A DNA stretch of 64,000 nucleotides, from the NCBI GenBank assembly GCA_013398055.1, contig VZRS01010755.1, positions 186,001-250,000 on the forward strand, read 5' to 3'. This document shows, piece by piece, positions 14,370 through 26,983 of the stretch; the stretch's first letter is position 1, and each line of letters begins with the position of its first letter. The position numbers and the translations under genes are program-made. The notes under the pieces were generated by a model. It had not been told where the DNA came from, ran no database searches, and saw only the letters and a list, made by a program, of their open reading frames with translations. Source of the stretch: Ifrita kowaldi. Taxonomy: Eukaryota; Chordata; Aves; Passeriformes; Cinclosomatidae.

Positions 14370-14574
14370 CTGCATTCTCGTCCCTGGCTCCCACGTTAGC
14401 AGTGAGGCTGACATTGCTCACAACAGGACTGCTTCTGTTGAACTGAGAGCTCTTCAGTGCATGCTCCTGTTTCGGTAGCTATGCCTTAATAGTAACCTTG
14501 CGACTTTTTAATCCATGCAGTCTTTATTTTCCTGAGTGCTGGCAATGCAGCTATGTGGTGGGAGGAGACCAATC
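14370..14574 (-). promoter_or_regulatory. Possible alternative first or cryptic exon with promoter-like motifs
   Basis: On the minus strand, a strong donor-like site CAG|GTAAGA lies at 14370/14369. The frame upstream of it is open for 36 codons back to a TAG at 14481-14479 and ends in phase 1, the phase needed by the exon at 12524. Further upstream are an A/T box ATTAAAAAG (about 14504-14512), another AAAATAAAG, and an inverted CCAAT box (14569-14573 as CCAAT on plus). No in-frame ATG is present, so a spliced product would use this as 5' untranslated sequence. The call rests on motifs only. Confidence 0.25.
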
Positions 14575-15672
14575 TGTTTGTTCATCCTCTCTTACAATAC
14601 ATTAGCAGGGTGCAAAAGGAAAAATGCGATTTTTGCGTTGGGCAAGTAAATCGTTGTGTTTTCAGCCCATCATTTTAAGTATTTGGACAGGATTAGCTAT
14701 GATATAAAACTTAAATCGATATGGTTTCTATATATCAGAAAATTACATAAGCTAGTTGACATTATATAGGTCTGTAGTGAAAAGCTTATGCAAAAGGAGT
14801 GCAGTCAGGAAACATGCAGGCCAAGTAGTCCCTTTCCCCAGTCACTAAACGGGCAAAACTGAGCACCAGAAGATCTGGGGTAAGAACTTCTTCAAATAAC
14901 AACCTTGCATTATCCCTCACAGGACAGCAGAAAATACTTCAAGATTTCCTGAATCAATATTTTTAAAGCTCTTTGTTGTTTCGGAGGTATAACATGAATA
15001 GCATGCCTGGGCACACACCGAAGCTGTAACTCAGTCACAGTGGGACTGTTTGGGACCCACCTGCTGTACTGTCACATGGAGAATGAACAGCCACAAGTGT
15101 GATGAGCACAAGGACATGAGTTACTAAGTTCAGCTCAAAGAAAGGAGCTACAGTGGTGTTGCACTGGGGAGAAACAGTTTCAGATCATGAGAGAGGAAAG
15201 AGGAAAAAAAGGGGTTAATTTCAAAAATCCTTTGAATTAATCTCTCGGCTGTACTTTCTCCAAACCTAACTCATTTTTCCAGGCTGAGAGTTCCTCATTG
15301 CTGACACAGAGAGAAGTACCCAGTATTTGGTAGGAAGAGAGAGATAAGTTAAGAGCATTACAGAGCCAGTGCCATGCGAATGCAAAGTTCAAAACCTCTC
15401 TTCTTTAGGAAAACTCCCTTAAAGGTCCCTGTAGCATCTTTTCTGCCTGTTCTCTTCTGCTACTTCTAATAATAATGGGTGCATATGGACAAGCATAATA
15501 GCAATCCACTTTATAATTCCTGTCTGATTTTCTGAGCAAGCCATAGTCTGCCTCCAGAAATCACAGTTTCACAGTGAGTGGGTATCTCTGAAGTTATGCA
15601 GAACATTTATATTAAGCATCAAACTTTGCCTGACTTTTAGAATTAAATTTACTAAAATGACTGGAGCTTGCT

Positions 15673-16110
15673 TACAGAATGATTGAGGTTGGCAGGGATT
15701 TCTAGAGGTCATATTTTCCCAACCCTGCTCAATCAGTAGCCCTTAGAACCAGTTGCCCAGGATCATGTCCAGGTGGCTTTTGAAAACCTCCAAGGAAATA
15801 GACTCCACATCTTCTCTGGGCAACCTGTGCCAGTGCTCAGTCACCCTCCCAGTAGGAAAGTCTTCTCTGACGTTCAAAGGAAACCTCCTGTGTTTGAGTG
15901 TTTGCCTATTGCCTCTTTTCTTGCCACTGGAAAGAGCTTGGCTCCATCTTCTTTGCACAGGTATTTACGGAGATTGGTAAAATTCCCCCGAGCCTTCTCT
16001 TCTCTAGGGTGAACATCCTCTCTATCAGTGGATAGCTCTCCAATTTCATCTTCCTCACTAGCCTGTACAAACTGTACACATGCCATACCAACCTGATATT
16101 ACTCAAGACT
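15673..16110 (-). mobile_element. CR1 LINE, 3'-terminal copy
   Basis: Starts 'acagaatgattgaggttggc', the reverse complement of the avian CR1 3' terminus. It then follows the known 3' untranslated and ORF2-end order: 'ccaggtggcttttgaaaacc', 'ctctgggcaacctgtgccag', 'aggaaagtcttctctgacgt', 'cactagcctgtacaaact'. It is 5'-truncated, as is usual for CR1. Several open frames on both strands here are by-products of this repeat. Sense is on the minus strand, the same direction as MAGI2. Confidence 0.9.
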
Positions 16111-16379
16111 GTTCAGGGATGAGGGAGCCCAGAAGGGCTGATCTATGGAGAAAGCATCTGAATCAGACTCTCTAGATGAACTGGCATGTTTGATAGACAC
16201 CCAGTAGACAACAGATACCCTGGCCTACATCTCAAACATTTACACTGTCACAAAAACAGATTCTTCAATGTCTAAATTCAGCATTGAGTTGAAGAATGTT
16301 AAAGAATACTGACAGCAGGCAAATTTGTCTTGAAGTTACCTCTGCTTTAGTTAAGGCTCCTGCATTTAACTGACAAATT

Positions 16380-16450
16380 TAGGAACATGGGTCTGGAGGG
16401 GACTTCCTGGATGGCTGAACCTAGTTCCCTGTTGTCAGATACAACACAGT
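16380..16450 (-). mobile_element. Possible CR1 scrap
   Basis: The stretch 'gggtctggaggggacttcct' followed by 'ctagttccctgttgtcagat' resembles the CR1 3' region motif for 'ggagggacctc ... gtccagtcccctg'. Only about 70 bp match, next to the larger CR1 at 15673-16110, so it may be a separate fragment or chance similarity. Confidence 0.35.
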
Positions 16451-18243
16451 ATGTTATACTTGATGGAATTTGATGTCTTCTTCACAGAAACAACCATGAA
16501 GCCCACAATATTTCATTTATTTAACTAGCTTGTTTTGCTTAATAAAGTCTGCTGACCATTACTTATTTTGTCATGTAATGCTAGTTGACTCAGTGACTGA
16601 ATGTTTGATTAGAGGTTGCATTTTGTTATCTACATATTTCAAAGCAAAAACCAGATCTATACTATCATTATCTTTAGTTGGATTAGTAACTGGTGAAGAA
16701 ATTTGTGAGCTTCAACATCTTTTAATGACAGATTCTGTTTTACATTCCTCTCTACAATAATGTTGCAGAATGAAATCTGACACCCTGGGGATTTTCCACA
16801 AGCAATAATTCTGAAAAAACCCCCAAGTTTTTCATGCTTGAAGTGCTTGATCCAAACAGAATCTGTTTTATTGACATAACTAATTTCATCACAAATTATC
16901 CTATAATTTCAGGCAATGTTACCAGCTCTATTTACCTCTCTTCTGAATAACCTGTACTATTCAGTTGACTCCAGTTATTGTTTCTGCTGGGTTTTTATTA
17001 CCCCCAGATTCTCTGTGTAAACATCTTGCACTAGTAGGCAAAGTTTGTCCATTTTCTTACCTATGTTCCCATTATTTGTATACAAACACTTTGCTTATTT
17101 CTACTTATTATTGTTTCTTGGGCACTTAGGTTTCTGGCTGTACTTCAGTGAACTGAATTGCCTACTAGACTGCCATTCTTATTATCAATTAGGATTCTCT
17201 AAACTTTGAAGTCTGAACGCAGAGAAAAAAGTGCAGATTAGATCTTTGTTCAAAATTTAGTGGAAATGTCTCAATTCTTTCTGACAGGTTTTTGATCATG
17301 CTCTTAGTGCTAGGTTTATGCGCTTAAAATATGACAGAACTCTGTGATTTGGGGTGGAGACAGATCTGCTACCCCCTTGCAGCCAGCACAAGCCAATAGC
17401 AAAGGAGCTAAAACCAGATCATGGTTTGGCAAGTCAGCACAGGACACACCAGCTCTGCAGGACTTGGGCTGCATAATTTTTTGCTGCATTTATAGCCCAC
17501 ATAAACTCTGCTAACTTCTCCAGCATTGCTTATTCCCACTTGCATTTCTCACCCATATAATCTAAATTCTGCATATGCATACTTTGCATCAGTTTCAGAA
17601 CTAGCAATACATGATTACTTCACCGTTGAAGCCTTCCCTTCACCTGCCCACCCACACTCTCTACTGTCATTACCAGATATTTCTGTCACTTCTCAGCAGT
17701 GACCTTGTCTTCTCTTTCTGCAGAGTGCTGCAAGATTGCTGGCATTGGAGCCTGTTAATAATGAATTCAGAGCACGTTTCCAGTACTGAGATGTGAAACA
17801 TGGGGGTAATTTTAATAACAACGACATGTGATTGATGGTCATGAAAGAAGCAAAGATTTGTTAGAAATGAGCCATTTTTACATTCACACATACAATTACA
17901 AGTAGCAGTACAGACATCTAGTGTGTGAGGGATCCTTTAGTTAAACAGTAGCAGACAAACTACATTTTGCAACTTCGAAACTCAACTTCCTTCCACTTGT
18001 AGGTGTTAATCCAGTGTGTGAATAAATAATTTCCATTACAAATGGCTAGAAGCAATGTTTTGGATGTAAGAGGTTTCAGAAAGGTCTACATTAACAGAAA
18101 TGCTCTGATTTCTTGTACTCTGACTTGCCGCAGAACCTTGTAAAATCTATTTGGCTCTAGCTGCTAAGATCTGATGGCCTGACTTTTACAAACAAAAGAT
18201 AAAGCCTAGGGTCCTGTAGGTCATGGTACCCTGATTTGTCTTT

Positions 18244-18258
18244 AAAAAAAAAAAAAAA
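18244..18258. repeat. Poly-A run (A15)
   Basis: Homopolymer of 15 A on the plus strand with no recognisable retroposed sequence upstream, so it is treated as a simple repeat. Confidence 0.8.
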
Positions 18259-18895
18259 TGGCCCTAATTTTGTTAATACTCAGTACAAAATTACCATTAT
18301 TTTTAAATTAAAATTTTGGAATTATAACAACTTTTTGAAGGAGATTGCAGTGTAAGATAACTATTGCATGTTAGTACTGAAATACTTAAAACACCTGCCA
18401 AGAAAATCCGTACTTCTTCTAAAGAGGAACATTAGATTAACTGCTAAAATGTATCAAGAAGGTAAGCTGGGGAGAAGTACATGCATACAATAACTACAGC
18501 TACTGATTGAAAAAGCTAAATTTAAAACTGACCACTTTATTATCAGCTTTAAAACAAATTTCTCATAGACAGTACTGCAGCAGCCACAGTGAAATGAAAA
18601 GAGCCGCTGGGACACATAATGGTCAGCTGCCTCTGCACTCAGAAATAGTTTCAGGACCACTTGCTGGTATGCAAGAACACTGAATAGTCCATTAAAATAT
18701 CACTGCTCATATTGGCTTGGAAGCACCATTTCCCAGTCCTCACCACATACAGAAAGTTCTACCCATGTATGACAAACTCAGCAAAGCTGACAGGTAACCA
18801 TTTACCACAGATCCTGCTTTCTCTCAGTGAACTCTGGGAACTGAGGTTCAGGGGAAAAACTCAGGGTAATAAAAATTTTTATTTATTTGATCAAT

Positions 18896-18931
18896 CATTA
18901 ATTATTATTATTTTTATTATTTATTTAAATC
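18896..18931. repeat. AT-rich (TTA)n low-complexity stretch
   Basis: Imperfect TTA/TTAT repeats with almost no G or C. Confidence 0.75.
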
Positions 18932-20376
18932 AGACAAAAGGTCAAGCCAACATGGCATTCAGGCACTCAAACTGGCATAAGATAGGCCTAGATTTTCCTC
19001 TTACTGAAACCTGAGAAACAGACATAAATCATCTCTTTGTCACATTTGAGTCAGTACTTGTACAAAACAGCATTGTAGGAGTGATTAACTTGGGCTAAAA
19101 TCTGTTCCCATCATTGGAAGGACTGTGCACACTGGCTCTGAACTTTGCTTCAGGGGCCAACACAAAGATGTGACATGGACACTTGTCTGCAACTTTACCC
19201 AAGACTCAGATCTGTTGAGTAAGCAGGTGCCATTTTTATACAACCAATTTTTTAGAACCCATTTTAATTCTACTGTGACCCAATGCATATGCCTAATTAA
19301 AAAGCTGTCTATTCAAAATTTTTGTGCTTAACCAGCATGTATCATGTAATTACACTCAGGCAGATGTGGATTAGTAGAAGAAACTATTTCATTTTATTTG
19401 TATTTTGCATATAGTGGTAAAAGCTATTTAAATAGAGGCATTTATTTGGGAGAGAAATAAAATACATTGCAGAAAAATCTAAAGACCTTGATTATTTGCT
19501 GATCCAGTAAACATGAAACACTGTAGATTAAAAAATGTAAGTAATGCAATAGGAGAAGCATACTCAAATGAATGCTGGTCATAAAGTAGTAAAGAGTAGG
19601 CAAATTTTCTTCCTAGAAACAGTTTTTCACTACTTCAAGCATCTGAAAGCATAGCATAGATGTCAAAACTGCTACTTTACAAAAAAAGTAGTTACTTAAA
19701 AGATGATAAATATATTGGAGGCAAGACCACATAAAAAGAAAAAGGTCCAATTTTCAAGGCAGCCTTTTATTTACAAATTATGTAAGCTTGTTCTGGCTAA
19801 GCTTTGCTTGCAGGAACTACTTGTGCATCCTGAAATGCCTGGTGTGAATGAACTGCGTGACAGAACGTCAGTGGATCTGAAGAGCGAGATAAAAAATGTA
19901 TGCCACGTTTGCATAGCTATTTGGGATCACTTTGAAAGGTGTCACTGTGCGCAGAGGATCATGCAGAAATGAAACCCTTCTTTTTCTTTAGAAAAAGGAG
20001 GTCAAAATTTACAACACATTTGCTTTTGTACGCACATTTTATTTCTGTAGGCAGCGCATCACATTTATCTAGGTAATGGCTCCCAGGAGGAGGAAAGTAG
20101 CCCAGCCAGCCTCCCGGCAGCCTAAAGGCATAAGGGTATGGAAAAGCATGATGTAAATACCAAGCAGCCCCTGTGCCCAACTGGGAATCCTGGCAATGTG
20201 CCACCTGTCCCTGGTGGAAGACATTTTCAGCAGCACTGTCAACTGCACACCATTGCCACTGCTGATTCCTGACATAAACTGCCAGGAAGGAAAAAGGGAG
20301 ATGGATGAGGTGAGGAATTAGATGGAGCATTTATAAAGATGCTGCAGCACAGTGACAAACCCCTTCATATGTTGAA

Positions 20377-20396
20377 ATATATATATATATATATAT
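20377..20396. repeat. (AT)10 microsatellite
   Basis: Ten uninterrupted AT units, likely polymorphic in length. Confidence 0.9.
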
Positions 20397-23300
20397 GTTA
20401 CTGGGAATTTTTAGTAATAGGCAGTCATGTTGTGAACTGAAATGGTTAATAGAGCTATTTAATTTCTTTGAGTAATGCTAGCAGCATGAGGACAAGAATA
20501 ACTAGTCACATACTAAATTAGTGATTTGTGAAAGTAACAGCAGTTTGTTGGACATTTAAAAAATGTGAAAAGACAGATGAGTAGGATTAGTTTCTATTTA
20601 AAATCTACAGAGGTACAACTTGAAAATTTGTATCTATTTTAGAGATATTATGGTTTCCAAGGAGATTCCTCATAACTGAAGTGGGCATTACTGCCAGAAG
20701 AGGGTCAGTTTTATAACTCTGTTATCTATTTGGTAAAACTATGATTTTCATCATTGTTTGATCAATACTTTGTTTTTCCTGTTTCACTCGCACAGTGTCC
20801 ACCCAGGTGCCTAATTCACCAGCTGGCCCTCTGAGACCAGTACAAATCTGATTTGACTATCAGTCAGGTTATTAACTTAATTTAAAGCTAAGACTTAAAG
20901 CTTTGATTTGTGGATGTTTTGTGTATTCGTTGTTCATGTCCACATTCTGCTGACTGAGATCAATGTGAGCTGCCAGCAATCAGTGTGCTTATTTCAGATC
21001 CAAACCATGGATGTGGAGCCAAACGCCAGGCACCAAATCTGAAGGCATTGCTCTGATGTATTGATTAGCAAGGTCAGCCTACAATAACAGTAACATTCAT
21101 CCACATTCTTCCCAAAAGAAATGTTTACTGTTGTCCCAGATGCTATTTTTTATGCTATAATTCACTACCAAACTTTCTGCCAAAGAATCTGACTCTGATT
21201 AAACATCTTGTGTCCTTGATCCTGCCAGTTGTAATGAAACGTGTGCCCATTGATCGCTTCATCCTAGGTATTGGAGCTTCTCCTGTCATGCCAAACCAGA
21301 AATCCAGAATATCTATATGTGCACTCCTAGCTGTACATATACATAAATCCTCAAATCTTGCTGTATCTTGAAAGTAGTCAACTGGGTTTACAAGGACAGC
21401 ACCTTTCAGAGACAGATATTTCAAAAGATGTCTGGATCACTACAGATTAATGCTTTTGCGCAAAATTAAAGACAGGGAACATTTTATCCAGCAGAAATTA
21501 AATGTATCAAAACACTGAAATAATTACTAGCTAAATAAATGGATTGTTATTAATAGTCTACTACATATAAATAACTCAGTGCATTTGAAATGGGACTATA
21601 TTTAATTACCAATTAATTAACAATATAATTTGGCTTATACAAATCTATGGCTAGTATATAAGTAATTTTCTACTCATAAGTTTCATAGAGGCCATTCAAA
21701 TTTTAGTTTATATGTGCATATTTTATGCATTACCTCTATATTATCTTTTTTTTCATAGTAAAATCATCAGCAAAAAAATATTACCTCAACTTAAGAGAGT
21801 TTCTCACATAATTTCTATACCAAAAGATCTACGCAATAGTTTTTCAGGTATGTATAAATATATTACTTGCTTTAAAATTGCATGGTAAAGATAAATAGTG
21901 GAGTCCCTTCAGGTTCTCTAAGGTTTTACAGTATTTTTCCAGGTTAATAGAGGGTAATGTATTATCAAACTGACCTTCCTTCCAAGCAAATGTTGGTTGC
22001 CTTAATATCTCTAGAGCCTCTTTCACTGCCAAGCACTCATTTTCAAGGACAATATATTTTTACTCTTTGCAAAACAATTTAACACCTTCACCACTGAATA
22101 ATTATTCTTTCACTTTCAGCTGATTTTTGAATACTACACTGAGTATAAACTACAAAATTCAGCTTGCATAGTATTTTTTTTTGGTTAGGAAGAAGGGGGC
22201 AAAATCATTAACAAAAGTCCCACCCAACTCCTTCTTTAAAACTGCTTTAGAGCACACAGAAAACTCCAGCCTTATAATAGTCAGGAAAAGGTCACTTTCT
22301 ACCCTTTTAGCTCTATGGCTAAGAATCACATTCTCCTTCTATGAGGATTATCCAATCTCCCACTAGCTGTTCTTCCTCCGTGAATGTCTTCTCCACCTTC
22401 TCTATTTTCTGTTTTGGTTTCTGAAAGAGAGGAGAATTTGTGGTGCTCTTGTATGGTTCACAGCACTGAGGAGTCACAATATTGTTGGGACTTCACTTCC
22501 ACTGTAGTAAATGCATGACCAAAACAATATCATTACAGGGCAAATACTCCATCATTTTTGAGTGCAACATAGGGGTTCAGCTGAATTTTTGGATCTCAAC
22601 ACTTGCCACAAACGGTGCTGCAATATGGGGACATCAATTGCTGTCCAGGAGTCAAATCTGAGATCTTATATATAAAAGGGCATTAAGCCTGTTATGTATG
22701 AGAACATGCCATATCTTCCTCTTTAAAAAAGAATTAATTTTCTGGATGTCTAAATCGGTCAATTTGTTAATTAGCTAATGAATAAAAGTAAATTAAAATG
22801 TGTTATTATGAATGACTGTGATGCCGTATCTAACCCTTTGTTCAGACCATGAAAAAAACAGTCTCACACTATGCCTGCCGTTTCCCAATGTTCCCTGTGA
22901 ATCATTTCATGGGTGGCCTGTAATTAAAAAGACCTTCCCAAAATTGTCATTGTATCTAATTTTTCCTCAAAAGGGTACCACTTAATGTCATTTACTACCA
23001 TACAGTATTTCTATCCTGCTCCTGACAAAGTAGGTGGCACCATCCATCCTGAGAGTGTATTGCTTTTATGTCCATCAAAAATTGAGATCAAGTTGTAGCC
23101 TCCCATCCCACTGGAGAGGTAGCCACAGCGGTAGAAAGTGATTCATGGAAAAGTTCTCTCAAGCATATTATATGCACCACTTCCTCTTCTTTGGAAAGCC
23201 TGTAAAAATGGAGGGAAGTGGGAAACCTGCTCCATAAACTTCCTTCTTAGAAGTGCTGCATGAGAAGTGCACAAAGAAGGGCAAGAGCTCCATGTGTTAA

Positions 23301-26300
23301 TGGATGCAGCACATTGGACACAGGTGATAACCAAGAGTGAGCAATGGATGAGAGTGTGTGCTGTGGGGTGCAGGAATGGAAGGAGCAGGAGGAATGTGGG
23401 ACAAGAATGCCAGCAGCAGAGTGATAGAGAAAGCAGAAGCTGTGCACCGGGTGCTCTGTTCTTCCCTGTCTTTAAAAATACCTTAACTGTCTACCTGTCT
23501 AAAACCCCTGTCCTGCTTCAGGAAGGCACAAACAGACTGGAGTACACTAGTGAATCCTGCTCCAAAAGTTAATGTTTTTAAAAAGGATGGCAATTTACAT
23601 TAAAACTCCTTTTGTTCTTTCTGCTTCTTATGGCATTTTAAGGATAAAATTATTAATTTTTCAGACTTGCATGCAAGCAATGCTCACATACAGGCACTAT
23701 CAGAAAATGGCTTCCAGACAAAAAAATACAGTCAGGTGTCAACTGCTTATATGTCAACAGCAATTTTTAGAAATACAGTGAAATTACACCGTTATTATTT
23801 TCATCGGGGATTATAATCAGACAAACTCAGGTACCTAAGATCAAACTAAAAAAAACCCAAACAGCCCTGGGTATAAAAATGAAAGTACAGCTTCTTGTCT
23901 ATTTTAGCTCTCTCTGCATTTATTACAAACTACAAGTTCAGAAAAGAAACCCAAAATTGTCTTTCTGAATCACTCAAACCGAAGATGGGGCTGCTGACAC
24001 CAACGAGACATCACCATAAATAATGTTGTCCTAACAGTAAAGTTAAGCATTGCTGGGTGAATGAATGCAGTGTTTCTTAGACCTAGCGCATTTTGATTTC
24101 ACGAGTTTTATGATGATATATCAGGGAGACTTTATACCTGTTCAATACAACAAACAATAAAAACCAATAAACCAATTCACAAAATAGAACAAGATTTTAC
24201 AATACTTGATAACAAGGTACTAAATATTATAATTACAAAATATAATTTTTCCCTAATTTTATACCATTACTAGCTGATACATTATGTTTTCAATTAGTAT
24301 TTAGAAGAAAGAATTGCATAATTTTGAAACTGACAGTCCTTTAGCCATTCTCACCAAGGAATCCCAAAACTGTTTAGCCTTGACAAATTTTACATACATA
24401 AAGATGAACCAATCAATCAATGCATTAAATGTCTAGTGAGCCTGTAATACTGTAAACTGCTATTGAAACATTGTCAAGGCTTTCAGGTTCAATGAATAAG
24501 TGGAATTACAATTAAACACGGTGAACAAAAAAATTCTGAAGAGCTGTATCATTTTACTTTTCTTGAGAATGAAACTATCCAGTTTTCTCACTATCGTTCC
24601 AAATCTATGTGTATTTGTACCTCTTATGGCAAAACTAGTGTAACAGCACTGCTGGCATTCCCATGGCAAGGAGTATTCTGATTAACTGAGACAGTAGAAG
24701 GGGTTTATGAAAAAAACCCAAACTGATTCCATGTTGTTAATGTCCCTATAGCACAATTTCTAACACTACTTTATGAATTATTCAATATGCTAGGGATAAC
24801 TAGTGTGAATGCCTCTCAGTGTGCTTATTTCTTATGTGACAGACACCATAAAAAGAGAGGACAGTAACTTTGATATTAACAGTGACCATATTTTCTTTCT
24901 CTGGCCTCACTGTCCTCCCAGATTTATTGCAATGAGCTGCAAACTAAATGCCGAATACCACAGTTCCACCTAGTAGAACTCATCTAAAAGGTACTGTTGG
25001 AAAACAGAAGTATGCATATTTTCACACTTATTCATATATCTTCAGCTAGCTTCAAAAACAGTACTGATTTAGAAGGAGAATAAGTGGTCCATCCAGTCTA
25101 AAAACTGGAGAGCATGTTTTGGATTCTGAGGCAATCTGGAATTTACAGAACAGCAAGCATAGCTGTTTCTCTGGTGCAGAGCTTCTGATAAGCAGAGGTG
25201 GCACATTTTCTTCCAGTTGTGTTCACTTGGGCTTGAAGGCACAGGACAACCTTCACCCTGACACAGCGGAGAGCATCTGTCCCTGTGTCCAGTTTTAGGC
25301 TGCTGCTATCAGAAAGAGCCCCATAGCACCAGAGACCCCTCGAAGCCAGCCTAGCACAACGGAATAGTGGAACTGATAATGTCAATTAAGTGACATGGAA
25401 ATAGAGAAAAAACAAATACTAGCAGCAATGGAAGGAGAAATATAATGATGTGAAGAAATTGTGAGACAAATGCCTCTGAGCAGTGCCTACTGTTCCCCAT
25501 GCTGGCCAACGAAGCTGAAAAGCATTTCTGTATTTGCAGAGTCCTTGCCTGTCCATAGATAATCTTACAAAGAGCATGGTGCCCAAACCTAATAATTACT
25601 TTGTCCTGTCATTCAAAAAAATACCATCATTAAAAAGTGTAATATCAAAGATGAGGTTCAGGTCCAGTTGCAAGCCTTCTGCATGCCCATGCTTCTGTTT
25701 CCACATAACAGATGTGCTTCTGTGCCACTGGAGTCTAAGCACGTTCTACTTTGGATTAGAACTAAGTATTTTCTTGACTCTCTCTAACCCACCCTCTACA
25801 TTTCTTCTGTAAAAGGAGTCTTGCCCTCCCCCCAACAATGAAAAGTAGAATGAGTACTTGTCTGTATGGTTATTTTTGTGTAGTTAAAGGGAATCTGCAA
25901 AAGCAGACTGTTTAACATGAATGATAATATATTCTTCTTTTTCACTGGCACAAATAGAATCCATTTGGGAAGAATGCTCTTGAGGCATAACAAGGATTTT
26001 GAATACCTAAGTAAGATCCAGATGTGCTTAGATACCAACAAGATGTGAAAGAGATTAAAAACTGTTGCCATTGAAAGAGAAATTAGTTACATGAGCATTC
26101 TGCAATTTCCTCAAATATCTTGCTCTCCCACATTAAAAGACAGATGCACTGGCTAATTCAAACACAAAAATACAAGGTGTGCCTTCATCTAATGGAAGAA
26201 TAATACTGTTGCATCAAATTGACTGAAATGGAAAGAAATGAAAGAAAAAGGGAAGAAAATCATATGAGCTTAATGTGATTTTTCTCTTTTACAGAAAAAA

Positions 26301-26930
26301 CAAGATATAAAAGAATATCTGTTTAGATAAATAATAGTAATAAAATAGTAAGGCTATGGTGCATGAGAAATTTAAATTACTCTGAAGGAGTAGGTTCTAT
26401 ATTCAGCCTGTCCCTAAACCCTGCTCTTGCAGGATACAGAGGTCACAAAAAAGTTGTATCTCATGTAATTTCTAACAGTTGGGAGAAAAACTTGCTGTCA
26501 CTGCAAGAAAGAGTAAAAATCTTGCTGCAGTCTGTTGAAGTGGATGCAATTATACTGCACAGGTATTATGCATCACTCTGCTTGTCCACTGGACAGGGCT
26601 GCTTGCATTGCCATGGGAAGGCTGTCAGAAACCGACTAAACACACTGACTTTCTCCTTCCAGTCTTGACTCTGAGAGAGATCGTTTCAAGTGTCTTTTAT
26701 GATTTCTATTAAATACTCCAAATTTGGGGTAATCTTTTGGAAAGTGATAGGTTAAAGGTTGTCTGCATTGTCTTGATTGTGCTTGCATTGTGCAAACAGA
26801 CCCTGATACAGTCTTTATTGAGATCACACTTTACATTTTGTTCTTTGCTGCAGGGTCTTTGTTCTAGTCCCACCTTTTTGCCATACTTGGCCTGGCTGTT
26901 TCCCCCACAGCTGGGTTTTCAGTTATGTGA

Positions 26931-26983
26931 GATAGAGAGGGAGAGAGGGAGAGAAGGAGAGGGGGAGAGAGAGAGAGAGAGAG
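26931..26983. repeat. (GA)n microsatellite
   Basis: Interrupted GA/GGA purine repeat ending in a pure GA run. It produces the Arg/Glu- and Ser/Leu-rich open frames on the two strands here, which are not genes. Confidence 0.9.

Noticed and set aside
15743..16106. Several overlapping open frames on both strands
   Set aside because: They fall within a CR1 3' copy and reflect repeat sequence, not host genes.
18244..18258. A15 run as the tail of a processed pseudogene
   Set aside because: No coding or RNA-derived sequence or flanking duplication was recognised upstream.
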